Shown in pieces: positions 1 through 7,934 of a stretch of DNA of 64,000 bases. The stretch is from Microlunatus lacustris (GTDB taxonomy: Bacteria > Actinomycetota > Actinomycetes > Propionibacteriales > Propionibacteriaceae). Position numbers and translations under genes: made by a program. Each line of letters starts with the position of its first letter. The stretch's first letter is position 1. The notes under the pieces were generated by a model, which was given only the letters and a program-made list of their open reading frames with translations, made no database searches and was not told the DNA's origin. The stretch covers positions 62,001 to 126,000 of the forward strand of contig BAAAJN010000004.1 in the NCBI GenBank assembly GCA_039527025.1. Reading direction: 5' to 3'.

Positions 1-198
1 GCCTGAGTCCATCCGCTCGAGGCAGGCGTCGGAGAACTCGATGCCGCCTCCCAAGCCCAAGATGCTCCCATCGAGCATCGACCCGCGGCACGGCAGCCAG
101 AACAGGTAGGTCGCCACGCCGGCGGCCCCGCCGGCAACCAGCAAGCACACGGCAGAGATGAACCAGGGCCAGCGACGAGACGACGGCGTAGCGGTCAA
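1..198 (-). CDS. Hypothetical membrane protein, N-terminal part
   Basis: The frame is open from a TTG start at 198 and runs off the window edge after 66 codons. GGAG lies five bases upstream of the TTG, which decides the start. After a short basic N-terminus (SSRRWPW) comes one hydrophobic segment, FISAVCLLVAGGAAGVAT, at about residues 10-28, followed by a Cys-containing stretch that looks exported (CRGSMLDGS). This resembles a small anchored or secreted actinobacterial protein, but no family is recognised. The C-terminus is missing, so nothing more can be said. Confidence 0.5.
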   Translation of the reverse strand, partial: MTATPSSRRWPWFISAVCLLVAGGAAGVATYLFWLPCRGSMLDGSILGLGGGIEFSDACLERMDSG

Positions 199-377
199 GG
201 GGGCTCCTCGGGGCGACTCGACTGACGGTACCGCCCCCGCGGCCGATAGGCGCGGCAGCGACGACGCCGGAGTACAGCCGAGCATCAGCCAGCGCCACGA
301 CAACGCCTGTGGGGCGAGACGCACGCGCCACTGCCCGACCAGGGCCCATCGTGCGGGACGCACGCAGTGGCGCTGCG

Positions 378-464
378 CTACTTCGGCGCCTGATCGGGGT
401 CTGCGATGAGCTGTAGCACTTTCTCGCGAGGCAGGTCGATCTCGATCGAGGTGGTGTACCTCAT
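378..464 (-). pseudogene. Truncated SRPBCC-family protein, N-terminal 28 residues
   Basis: The ATG overlaps the stop of the upstream AHSA1 gene as ATGA, so it would be a coupled third gene of the arsR operon. It encodes MRYTTSIEIDLPREKVLQLI then ADPDQAPK and stops at TAG. That is the usual opening of an SRPBCC (START-like) ligand-binding protein, where a Trp normally follows the Pro-Lys, so the TAG could be a mutated TGG. The sequence after the stop no longer resembles the family in any frame I read, so the remainder seems deleted. A functional 28-residue peptide is unlikely. Confidence 0.6.
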
Positions 465-1111
465 CGCGTGTTCCTCTCGGGAACGTAGAACGCGGTGGTT
501 GCCGCGACCGCGGCTGCGACCTGATCGGGATCGCCGCCGGCAGCCAGGTGAGCTTCGCCCCACGCGGAGGCGCTGCGCCGAGCGAACTCGCGCCCCTCCG
601 GCGGGGTCGGGAACTCCTCGTGGTCGGGCGTCTCGCCGGTGGCCAGGAACTGGGCCAGGGCGAGGAGGTTCAGGTCCCAGCCCACACCGCCGGCACCGGG
701 GCCGTAGGTCGGGAACATGGGCTCCCCGACGGCCGCTGCATGGACCAGTTCGAATTCGGTGCCCCCCGCAGGACCGCGGGACAGGCGAACCTCGACCTCG
801 CTCGTGCCCGGCCACTCGTCGGCGTCCGGTCCGAAGAGCCAGGACACCCGCAGCCGCCGCGGTGGGTCGCACAGGAGGATCTCGCCGTGCTCACCGCCGT
901 CCAGCTCGAACGACCCACCGAGCCGCAGGTCCCCGGTGACCGACTTCAACCAGCGGCCCAGGCGCTCGGGCTCGGTGATGGCGTTCCACACCTCGTCGAC
1001 CGTCGCGTCGTAGCGACGCCGCAACTCCATCGTGTACGCCTCGCCGGCGGGCAGGGTCGCTGTACCCATCGTCCGGCGCGCGGCGGCCAGTTCGTCCAGT
1101 ACGTCCTTCAT
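461..1111 (-). CDS. SRPBCC / AHSA1-domain protein
   Basis: This is an AHSA1-like START-fold protein of 216 residues. Such proteins bind hydrophobic ligands and often sit beside ArsR-type repressors. The family pattern is clear: YDATVDEVWNAITEPERLGRW, then GGSFELDGGEHGEIL and LRVSWLFGPD, followed by an EVEVRLS strand and a C-terminal helix. The start is the ATG at 1111, because AGGAG lies six bases upstream. It overlaps the arsR stop region (GGAGCATGACATG), so the two genes are translationally coupled. The ligand and physiological role are unknown. The downstream SRPBCC gene in the same operon is truncated. Confidence 0.85.
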   Translation of the reverse strand: MKDVLDELAAARRTMGTATLPAGEAYTMELRRRYDATVDEVWNAITEPERLGRWLKSVTGDLRLGGSFELDGGEHGEILLCDPPRRLRVSWLFGPDADEWPGTSEVEVRLSRGPAGGTEFELVHAAAVGEPMFPTYGPGAGGVGWDLNLLALAQFLATGETPDHEEFPTPPEGREFARRSASAWGEAHLAAGGDPDQVAAAVAATTAFYVPERNTR

Positions 1112-1112
1112 G

Positions 1113-1481
1113 TCATGCTCCTTTCTCGGGCGGATCAGCCTCACCAACACCTGAGGTCCGGGATGCACGCCTGCCGCGCGCCAACTCAGTTCCCAGGGCA
1201 TCGAGCCGCTGGTCCCAGAACCTGCGGAACTGGTCCAACCACACATCAACCTCGCTCAGCGGCGAGGGTTCGACGGCGTAGAACCGGCGAGCCCCCTCAG
1301 CCCGAACCGACGCGAATCCGCTCTCACGCAGAACGCGCAGATGCTGGGAGACAGCCGGCTGGGACAGTGCGAACTCGGCCCGAATCACCTCCGTGATGGC
1401 GCCCGACGTCTGCTCACCGTCGGCGAGCAGTTCCAGAATGCGCCGGCGCACCGGGTCACCGAGGATGTCGAACGCGTGCAC
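1113..1481 (-). CDS. ArsR-family winged-helix repressor
   Basis: This is a 122-residue winged-helix regulator. It opens with the typical ILGDPVRRRILELLADGEQ, has recognition helix SQPAVSQHLRVLRESGF and wing VRAEGARRFYAV, and ends with a dimerising helix (WLDQFRRFWDQRLDALGTEL). No metal-binding cysteines are present, so it belongs to the SdpR-like, non-metal group that pairs with AHSA1 proteins. The start is GTG with no Shine-Dalgarno sequence and an AT-rich palindromic promoter just upstream. It is first in the operon arsR - AHSA1 - truncated SRPBCC and presumably represses it. Confidence 0.9.
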   Translation of the reverse strand: MHAFDILGDPVRRRILELLADGEQTSGAITEVIRAEFALSQPAVSQHLRVLRESGFASVRAEGARRFYAVEPSPLSEVDVWLDQFRRFWDQRLDALGTELARGRRASRTSGVGEADPPEKGA

Positions 1482-1490
1482 GACCAGGAA

Positions 1491-1513
1491 AGTATCAGGT
1501 ATCGCTTATAAGC
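1491..1513 (-). promoter_or_regulatory. Probable arsR promoter and operator
   Basis: A perfect 10-bp palindrome, GCTTATAAGC (1504-1513), stands out as AT-rich in this very GC-rich DNA. On the minus strand it is followed by the tandem pentamer GATACCTGATACT (1503-1491). GATACT could serve as the -10 hexamer, nine bases before the GTG start of arsR, which places the palindrome in the spacer between -35 and -10. That is a normal position for an ArsR repressor site. Autoregulation is inferred. Confidence 0.45.
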
Positions 1514-1557
1514 TAGGACTGGTTCTCTGACCTGCTCGCCAACGCCAGAGCTGGCTA

Positions 1558-1905
1558 GGAGCGTCTCTCAGCGATCGCCCTGGCCTCGAGGTGACTGCCT
1601 GGCTGAACCTGCCAGCCCATTATGACGAAGCGTTCCACGAGTTCGCCGTGGTCTTCGTTGGCGGTGGCAACACCTACGACCTGCTCGATCGAATTTGCCG
1701 GGCTGAGGTTGCCGCTCCCCCGGCCCGGTTCCTCGAAGCAGGGGTGGTTACGACGGCGGAAGCGCTGGCGCGATCGTTGCCGGGCAGAGTATCGGTCCAG
1801 CCAGCGGACTCGACCCGGACCGGCACCACGATCCCGATGACTCGGGGCTCGGGCTGGTACCGGTGGACGTACTGCCGCACTTCGATGAGGCACGGATAGG
1901 CCGGT
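1558..1905 (+). pseudogene. Peptidase S51 (dipeptidase E-like), displaced middle segment
   Basis: This is the central part of an S51 peptidase. It reads LSDRPGLEVTAWLNL, then FAVVFVGGGNTYDLLDRI, then in the next frame GGSAGAIVAGQSIG (nucleophile Ser motif) and DSGLGLVPVDVLPHFDEA. The frame changes near 1745-1749, where one missing base would restore G-V-V-Y-D-G-G-S-A-G. There is no N-terminal strand on this strand and no C-terminus. Those parts lie next door on the minus strand (1906-2096), so the gene has been broken and part of it inverted. Confidence 0.7.
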
Positions 1906-2096
1906 GTGCCTCCCGTCGCGGAAGACGTCGATTGGCTCCGGTCCGAGCACGACCATCCCGCCCCCAGTTCGCCCGACAGCGCCGCCGGCCAGGAGAGAAG
2001 ACGCGACACACCCTCGAGCATGGGCTCCCACACCGCAGCCTCGTGCACGGCCGAATCACCGCCCGCGAGGTAGATCCCTGACGACACGAGCACCAC
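1906..2096 (-). pseudogene. Peptidase S51 (dipeptidase E-like), N- and C-terminal fragments
   Basis: On the minus strand this reads VVLVSSGIYLAGGDSAVHEA and AVWEPMLEGVSRLLSWPAAL-SGE, the usual opening of an actinobacterial S51 peptidase. After a frame change it continues directly with MVVLGPEPIDVFRDGRH, which resembles the family C-terminus. The catalytic middle is absent here and lies inverted at 1558-1905. The fragments cannot make an active enzyme. The N-terminal assignment is firm; the C-terminal one rests on a short motif and is less certain. Confidence 0.6.
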
Positions 2097-2556
2097 CCTG
2101 CCGTCGAACACCGACGCAGCTGGGTCGCGAGGCCGTGACCTGTTCCCGGTTTCCCGGCACAGGTCACTCGCCCCCTTGAGACCGACCGAGAACCGACGGG
2201 GACCGCGTAGGAGGAACCTCGCCGAGGCTGAGCAAGAACTCTGCCGATCCTCCAGTCGGTGCCGCGCAAGGGCCACGCCGGTAGCCCTCCACCCGAGGCT
2301 GGCACGGGTGGCGCTGGGGGCGTACCTGCTCCTCTCGCAACGGAAGCTTGCCGGTCTCCACTCACGCGAACAAGGTGCGTTCCGGAGGCGAGTCGCCCGT
2401 GCCCCGGGAGCTAGCGCGAGCGGCGGGGCAGGGGTGGAAGCTGATTTCTCATCGGTGGCGGCGTCAGCCATGAGCGAGACGGCGGCCCGGGTAATCTGTC
2501 CGGCGTCAGCGCGACCGTCGCGTCCGGGGGGACGAAGCAGACCGAGGTGTTCCTCC
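2097..2556. other. Non-coding or unassigned stretch
   Basis: About 460 bases lie between the broken S51 peptidase and the sensor kinase. Several open frames cross it on both strands, but none shows a recognisable domain or a start with a convincing ribosome site. Its far end should hold the kinase promoter. I see no repeat, tRNA or mobile-element end in it. Confidence 0.4.
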
Positions 2557-2651
2557 ATGAGCACGGACGATCTGGACTTCGAGGCGTCAGTGGCGCCTGA
2601 ACCGGCTGGACGGAGCGCCGGCCGCTTCGAGCAGGGCCTGGGGTTTCCGAC

Positions 2652-4310
2652 GTGCCCAGGCTGGCGCTGGACCAGTTGCTGGAGCAGCTGCGCGACCGCG
2701 CGGACGACGTGCTGGCCACCCAGGGTCGTCTTCGGGGATTGCTGCGGGCCAATGCGGTGCTGGCGTCGGACCTCAGCCTGCCGTCGCTGCTCCAGAGCGT
2801 GGTCGAGGAGGCCCGCGTCCTCCTCCAGGCGCAGTACGCCGCGATCGTGGTGATGGGCGCGAACGACCGGATGGACGAGCTCGTCCAGGTCGGCATGCCG
2901 GCGTCGCTGCTGAGCCGGGTGCAGGCCCACCCGTCGTGGCGCGAGATCTCCGAGATGCTGGGGCCGGTCGCCGCGGCGGGCGAGGAGCAGGCCGAGACGA
3001 GCTACGCCGCCGCGATGCCCCACCGGCCTGGCGCGGCCGACCATCTCGAGCGCGTCGTCCGGGTGGGCGACAAGATCTACGGCCGCCTCTACCTGAGGAA
3101 GCCGACGGGGGCCGTGTTCACCGAGGAGGACGAGGAGATCGCCACCGCCCTGGCCGCCACCGCCGGCGTCGCCATGGCGAACGCGAGCCTGCTCCGTGAG
3201 TCGGAGCAGCGGCACCGCTGGGTGGTGGCGGCCAGCAGTCTGGCCGACGAGCTCGTGGCCGACGAGCCGGAGCGGCCACTGGAGATGGTGTGCAACCACG
3301 CTCTGGACGCCGCCCGCGCGGACTTCGCCACGCTGACCCTGCCCGACGACACCCACACCGCCGTGGTGGCCGCGGGCGAGGGTCCGCTGGCCGGTGAGAC
3401 GATCTCCCACGTCGGGGAGCTGCGGGCCGATGCGCGGCGGACGTTGCGCACGGGCCGACCCCTGGTGCGCAACGACTACGGCGACGACCACCCGCCGTTG
3501 GCCGGCAACGTGCGCGTGGGCTCGGTGATGATGGTGCCGCTGATGGCGGGCGATCACGTCGAAGGAGCCCTGACGGTGGGTCGGGTGGCAGGAGAAGCCG
3601 AGTTCAGCGAGGCCGACCTCACCATGGCCGCGGCCTTCGCCACCCAGGCCGCCGTGGCGCTGGCCTTCAACACCGCACGTCGCGTCGAGCGGCGGTTGGC
3701 GCGACTCGAGGACCGCGACCGCATCGCCATGGACCTGCACGACCACGTCGTCCAGGAGCTGTTCGCGGTGGGCATGGGACTGGAAGCACTCTCCAAGGGC
3801 ATCGTCGATCCGGAGCAGTCGACCCGCATCAGAAGGCACATCAGCTCGCTGAACACCACGATCGGGATGATCCGGACGCGGATCTTCGAGCTCCAGTCCG
3901 ACGGCCAGGAGCCTGGTGGGCTGCAGCCGCGGCTCCTCCAGCTGATCGACGCCCAGACCGAGCACCTGGGGTACGTTCCCCAGCTGCACTTCTCAGGACC
4001 GCTCGACGGAGCCGCCGGCCAGACCCTCACCGACGATGTCCTCGCCGTCACCGCTGAGGCGCTGTCGAACTGCGCCCGGCACGCGCACGCCACGTCGGTG
4101 ACGGTGCTGGTCGCCCGCCGCGACGGGCTGCTGACCGTCACCATCACCGACAACGGGGTCGGGATCGGCACCGCCACTCGGTCGAGCGGACTCGGGCACA
4201 TGCGGCGTCGAGCCGAACGCCACGGCGGCACCTGCACCTTCGACACCCCGAGCGCAGGCGGTACGCGCGTGACCTGGACCGCCCGTCTGGACCTGTCCCC
4301 CGCACCCTGA
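2652..4310 (+). CDS. Two-GAF sensor histidine kinase, DevS/DosS-like
   Basis: This is a cytoplasmic sensor kinase with the DevS/DosS layout. An N-terminal helix (LDQLLEQLRDRADDVLATQG) is followed by GAF domain 1 (about residues 30-180), GAF domain 2 (about 200-350), a HisKA_3 dimerisation domain with phospho-acceptor His in RIAMDLHDHVVQELF, and a HATPase_c domain (ALSNCARHAHA, ITDNGVGIG, GLGHMRRRAERHGG). In mycobacteria such kinases sense hypoxia, NO or CO through GAF-bound heme and phosphorylate DosR. No response regulator lies beside it. The GTG at 2652 has a weak ribosome site. An upstream ATG at 2557 (MSTDDLDFEASVAPEPAG...) has GAGG nine bases before it and would join this frame if one G were added near 2649, so the true N-terminus may be about 32 residues longer. 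Confidence 0.85.
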   Translation: MPRLALDQLLEQLRDRADDVLATQGRLRGLLRANAVLASDLSLPSLLQSVVEEARVLLQAQYAAIVVMGANDRMDELVQVGMPASLLSRVQAHPSWREISEMLGPVAAAGEEQAETSYAAAMPHRPGAADHLERVVRVGDKIYGRLYLRKPTGAVFTEEDEEIATALAATAGVAMANASLLRESEQRHRWVVAASSLADELVADEPERPLEMVCNHALDAARADFATLTLPDDTHTAVVAAGEGPLAGETISHVGELRADARRTLRTGRPLVRNDYGDDHPPLAGNVRVGSVMMVPLMAGDHVEGALTVGRVAGEAEFSEADLTMAAAFATQAAVALAFNTARRVERRLARLEDRDRIAMDLHDHVVQELFAVGMGLEALSKGIVDPEQSTRIRRHISSLNTTIGMIRTRIFELQSDGQEPGGLQPRLLQLIDAQTEHLGYVPQLHFSGPLDGAAGQTLTDDVLAVTAEALSNCARHAHATSVTVLVARRDGLLTVTITDNGVGIGTATRSSGLGHMRRRAERHGGTCTFDTPSAGGTRVTWTARLDLSPAP

Positions 4311-4463
4311 CCGCCGCGACGCTGACCGCACCGGGAGTCCACTTCCTCCTGCTCGCTCCGGGTTCCTCTGCGCGGAGACCGACCTCGAGCCGCTGGCCAT
4401 CCTCGTCCGGGCTCACCGGGAAGGTGGAGCGGCGTCAGCCGTCGGGCGGTGGGCTCGGGGCGG

Positions 4464-5083
4464 TCATCCGGAGTCGGTCTCGAGGGCGTGCAGGGCGTCC
4501 TGTGCTGCTGGGCAGGGGAAGGGCGTGACACCCCCGGTGGGGGCACGGCACCTCCGGCAGCAGAGCTGGCTGGGCTGGCCGGGTCGGGTCACGACCTCGG
4601 GATCGTGTCCGTCCAGGACGATGCCCAGCGTCCGGATCAGCTGACCGCCACCAATCAGTGCCTTCTGCAGGGCGGCATCGCGGCGGCGGAGGTAGTCCTG
4701 CTGCTCCGCTGTCCCGTGCACGTCGACCAGAGCGGGCCGGGACGGCCCAGCTGCGCCGTTGCGCGGTGGACGGCCGGCGGCGGCCCAGTCGTCCACGTCG
4801 TCGAAGCCCAGCGACCAGTCGGGGAACCTGCGACGGTCGGCCAGCCCTGTCCAGACGACGAACAACCCGTGGTGCCGGGGTCGCCGGCGATCCGTGCGTA
4901 GAGGTCGCGGACGACGTGCTGCTCACCCTCCAGCAGCTGCATCACCCGGCCGCGGTGGTGGACCAGCAGGCCCGTGACCTCCAGCAGGTCGTTCTGCCTG
5001 CGGCACTCGACCAGGAGATCCAGCAGGTCCGCCCCGGTCATCCGCCGCACCATCGTGCTGAGGCAGACAAGGGTGAAGACCAC
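4464..5083 (-). pseudogene. BLUF-domain protein, frameshifted and with the photoactive Tyr replaced
   Basis: BLUF domains bind FAD and sense blue light. The first frame gives VFTLVCLSTMVRRMTGADLL, NDLLEVTGLLVHH and GRVMQLLEG; the second gives RHHGLFVVWTGLADRRRFPDW and SLGFDDVDDW, followed by a Cys-rich tail (LCCRRC). The frames would join with one more base in the C run at 4877-4880, giving a 206-residue protein, a normal length. The flavin-contacting Asn (RRQND), Gln (VMQ) and Trp (PDW) are present. The tyrosine needed for the photoreaction, normally in L-[VI]-Y-x-S, is Cys here (LVCLS). The frameshift may be a sequencing error. The GTG start appears leaderless. Confidence 0.7.
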
Positions 5084-5089
5084 CTGCGC

Positions 5090-5095
5090 ACCCTA
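5090..5095 (-). promoter_or_regulatory. -10 box TAGGGT of the BLUF gene (leaderless)
   Basis: TAGGGT on the minus strand ends exactly six bases before the GTG start at 5083, so transcription should begin on the start codon. There is no Shine-Dalgarno sequence. The spacing matches other leaderless genes in this window. Confidence 0.5.
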
Positions 5096-5275
5096 GGGTC
5101 TGGCCCGTTGCCGGACAACGGGTGACGACTGTGCTCGCCGGGGTGTCAGCGCCGGTGGTGCGCGACCGCGACCCGACCCGCGGTGCGAGCTCCTGGACCT
5201 TGCGCGCGGATGGGGCCGGTGGACGGGGCGTCGCGCTCAGCCGGGCAGCCGGTGGGACGACCTGCGCAGGAGTGG

Positions 5276-5986
5276 TCACGGCCCGCTGGGCGGCGCGGTG
5301 TGGTCGGTGAGGCATCGGGCGGCGGCGGAGAGGGTGTCGCCGAGGTAGCGGCCGGGCACGTCCCGGCGCTGCTCGGGGTGGTGGAAGGCCGCGCCGGCGT
5401 AGAAGACGGGGACGGCCAGGGCGTCGACCGCGTGCAGGGCGCCGACGGCGGCGGCCCGGTTCTGGTCCAGATGGGAGACCACGACCACGGCCCGCGCCGG
5501 TGGCTGCCGGGCGGCCAGCACCAATGACGAGACGGGCGTCTGGGCGCCGAGGTAGCGGCAGTCGTAGCCCTGGTCGGCCAGCAGCACCGCGAAGGCCTCC
5601 ACCGCGAGGGTGTGCTGGTCGTCGGGGCCGCAGGCCAGCACGATCGTGCCGCCGTGGTCAGGCCGGTCCGTCTGGTGCTGGACGCTCAACCAGCTCTGGA
5701 CGGCGCCGGCGAGCAGGTGCTCGTGCGCGGCGTCGCTGGTGCCGGCCGCCCACCGCCGTCCGATCTCCTGCAGCGCAGGCAGGACGACCTGCTCGAGGGT
5801 GACGACCAGGCCGTGGGTCCGCCGGGACTCCTGCAGCGCCTCGACGATGCTCGAGGTGCGCAGCCGGTGAGTGGCATCCAGCAGCGTGGCCACCAGCTGC
5901 TCGGGTGCGACGGTGACCCCGGCCCCGAAGGGGGTGGTGGTCTCCGCGGCGTCCGGTGACAGCTGCTCGTCGCCTGACTTCTGCAC
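5276..5986 (-). CDS. Cobalamin-binding domain protein, light-sensor type, without DNA-binding domain
   Basis: This 236-residue protein has the two-part B12-binding fold of CarH/LitR photoreceptors. A four-helix cap carries W-x9-E-H (RRW then AAGTSDAAH then EH), the signature for adenosylcobalamin light sensing. A Rossmann-like B12 domain follows, with D-x-H-x-x-A (DDQHTLA) supplying the lower His ligand where the canonical last residue is Gly. The MerR-type helix-turn-helix that precedes this module in CarH is absent. The N-terminus (MQKSGDEQLSPDAAETTTPF) is short and disordered. It lies just upstream of the BLUF gene on the same strand. It may act by protein contact, as stand-alone B12-domain sensors do; the partner is unknown. 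Confidence 0.8.
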   Translation of the reverse strand: MQKSGDEQLSPDAAETTTPFGAGVTVAPEQLVATLLDATHRLRTSSIVEALQESRRTHGLVVTLEQVVLPALQEIGRRWAAGTSDAAHEHLLAGAVQSWLSVQHQTDRPDHGGTIVLACGPDDQHTLAVEAFAVLLADQGYDCRYLGAQTPVSSLVLAARQPPARAVVVVSHLDQNRAAAVGALHAVDALAVPVFYAGAAFHHPEQRRDVPGRYLGDTLSAAARCLTDHTAPPSGP

Positions 5987-6109
5987 CGGGGCTCCTCACG
6001 TGGGGATCGTGCTGTCCGGCAGACGCACTCCCGAGGACGTTCCTACCAAGGAGCGGCCGGTGGAGGCGAGCCGCCCCGTGCTCGGAGAGGCAGGTGGCCG
6101 CAGGCCCTG

Positions 6110-6620
6110 GTGCCTCAGCTGGTGGCAGACGTGCTGACTGGAGCCGCCGTCGTCGCCGAACACGTGGTCACCGGCCAGGCTCACCTGCTCCAGGGTCGTG
6201 ACCGAGGCGGCCTAGCCCTCGGTGGGGTGCACCTGGTCGCAGGCGTCCTGGGGCAGCGCGACCTGAGAGGTGGCGGCGCCTTCGTGGCGTCGGTGACGCT
6301 CGCCCGGTCGGGTAGACCTCGAAGTGGACGTGTGGCCAGCGGCCCGTGCAGCAGGCCGGGAAGATGCTGGTCAACACCATGGTGCCCTGGTCGTCGGCGA
6401 CCTGCACGCGGAGGTAGTTCTCCTCGTGTGACGCCGTCGGAGTTGAGGGAGTAGCCGCCGTCGCGGTCGCAGTGCCACACGTGGACCGCGACGCCGGAAA
6501 AGGCCGCTCCTCCTTCGCCAGGTCGACGAGAGGACCAGCCGTCGTCGGTCTGGGCCTGCTCTCGAGGGGGTGCCACGATCACTCCTGCTTGCGTCAGTGG
6601 TTGCGGATGACCACGACCGC
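6110..6620 (-). pseudogene. Intradiol ring-cleavage dioxygenase, decayed
   Basis: Pieces of an intradiol dioxygenase lie in order on the minus strand but in different frames. They are LTQAGVIVAPP; GVAVHVWHCDRDGGYSLNSD with an iron-ligand Tyr; QVADDQGTMVLTSIFPAC and TGRWPHVHFEVYPTG with the two iron-ligand His; and SLAGDHVFGDDGG at the C-terminus. At least two frameshifts and an in-frame stop near 6212 separate them, and the N-terminal leader region is not recognisable. The family opens catechol-like rings. This copy looks dead, with more than one lesion, so sequencing error alone does not explain it. Confidence 0.7.
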
Positions 6621-6709
6621 AGGGAAAGCCGCTGTGCGGTTGGCCGCTGACGGCTGTGCGCGCGCCGTGGGAGCAGTACGTCGCCGACGGGGTTGGTGCG
6701 CACCAGCCC

Positions 6710-7573
6710 TCAACCGCAGTCCCAGCTGTAGGTGACGCTCCGGACGTCTCCACGGGCCAGTGCGGAGGGATCGCCGAACAGCACGCCGATCCCGGAATCG
6801 GCCCAGCCGCCGGTCTCGGCAGAGTCGAGCATGACCAGCAGCTGGCCCCCCGGGCTGCCCAGCGGTGGGTAGGGCGGGTACGTGCGCGGGTCGTCCTGGA
6901 CGAAGCGGGCGTGACCGCCCACCTTGCTGCCCGGCACGTGCTCGGGCAGCGGGGAGTCCTCCCCGGCGGCGTACTCGTCGTAGGCGAGGCCGGCGTCGCC
7001 TCTGGTGCCGCGGTGAGCGGCTGCCAGCTCAACCCAGATCCGTTCGCCGCGCACGGCTTCCGGCAGCTCCTCCCACCGGGGGAGGCTGAGGCCTGGTTCG
7101 CAGCGGATCCGGCCGGTGCGCTCGACCGGGTAGTACTCCGGCACGTGGGCCCGGTCGGCAGTCGCCGGTTCAGCGCCCGGTGCGCCGATGTCGGCCCACC
7201 AGCGCAGGTGGGCCCCGTACGGGTCCGCTTCGGCCCGCGTCCCCGAGTAGAGGCCGTAGGTGTCGTCGTCGGGGACGAACCACTGCAGGAGGCCGGTGAC
7301 GGGGAAGCCGGGCAGCGGCGGCACCTGGGAGAAGTTGATCTGGGCCAGGAAGGTGAGGGGTTCGCCGTCCCGCGTCGGCCAGCTCTCGCCGGCCGGCAGG
7401 TACGGCCGGCAGCCCAGGTTGCTGTCGGTCGGCGCGGGGTCGCTGTCCTCCAGCACCAGACGGGCGCAGGGCGTCGCGAGCTGAGCGAGCCGTTCCCGGA
7501 TCCGTCGGTGCAGCTCAGGCGAGGGCCGGACGGTGTTGCGGCGGAACCGGTGGAGGAGATCGTGCAGGGCCAT
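6710..7573 (-). CDS. DUF1963 (YwqG-like) protein
   Basis: This 287-residue protein belongs to the DUF1963 family, whose function is unknown. Typical features are SNLGCRPYLPAGESWPTRDG, PLTFLAQINFSQVPPLPGFP, LLQWFVPDDDTYG and the C-terminal VGGHARFVQDDPR with GQLLVMLDS and SGIGVLFG. I chose the ATG at 7573; a GTG three codons upstream is also possible. It is single and lies directly upstream of the decayed dioxygenase on the same strand. There are no membrane segments, so it is probably cytosolic. Confidence 0.8.
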   Translation of the reverse strand: MALHDLLHRFRRNTVRPSPELHRRIRERLAQLATPCARLVLEDSDPAPTDSNLGCRPYLPAGESWPTRDGEPLTFLAQINFSQVPPLPGFPVTGLLQWFVPDDDTYGLYSGTRAEADPYGAHLRWWADIGAPGAEPATADRAHVPEYYPVERTGRIRCEPGLSLPRWEELPEAVRGERIWVELAAAHRGTRGDAGLAYDEYAAGEDSPLPEHVPGSKVGGHARFVQDDPRTYPPYPPLGSPGGQLLVMLDSAETGGWADSGIGVLFGDPSALARGDVRSVTYSWDCG

Positions 7574-7934
7574 GGGCACCACTCTGCCGTTTCGACGGTT
7601 CCCGGCCGCAGCTGCTGCTGGTCCTCAGCGGTTCCCCGGCGCTGCGAGGCGGCGGAGCGGCGGCAGGCTCCCGATCCCCTGATAGGGGTGTGACGAGCCG
7701 GTGGTGGAACCGGAGCCGCGTCCCGATCTCTGTGGAGACGCTCCTCCGTGCCGATCTCGAGCGGGTGTGCGGGCTCAACCAGGAGACCGACGGCCATCCA
7801 CGATGAGACCTGCACTCCAGGGCCATCGTCCCGACCGGGACGGCTGCCGAGGGAGCCTCGCGGTTGCGGCTACGAGCTGCACCCGCCGGCAGCGTGGGTG
7901 CCTACCGCTGGCTCGGCACCGTGCCGAGCAGCAC

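Noticed and set aside
1674..3989. A 771-codon open frame on the minus strand opposite the sensor kinase
   Set aside because: It is antisense to a clear two-GAF kinase and shows low-complexity Arg/His/Gly composition typical of shadow frames in GC-rich DNA. Only its last part holds true S51 peptidase residues.
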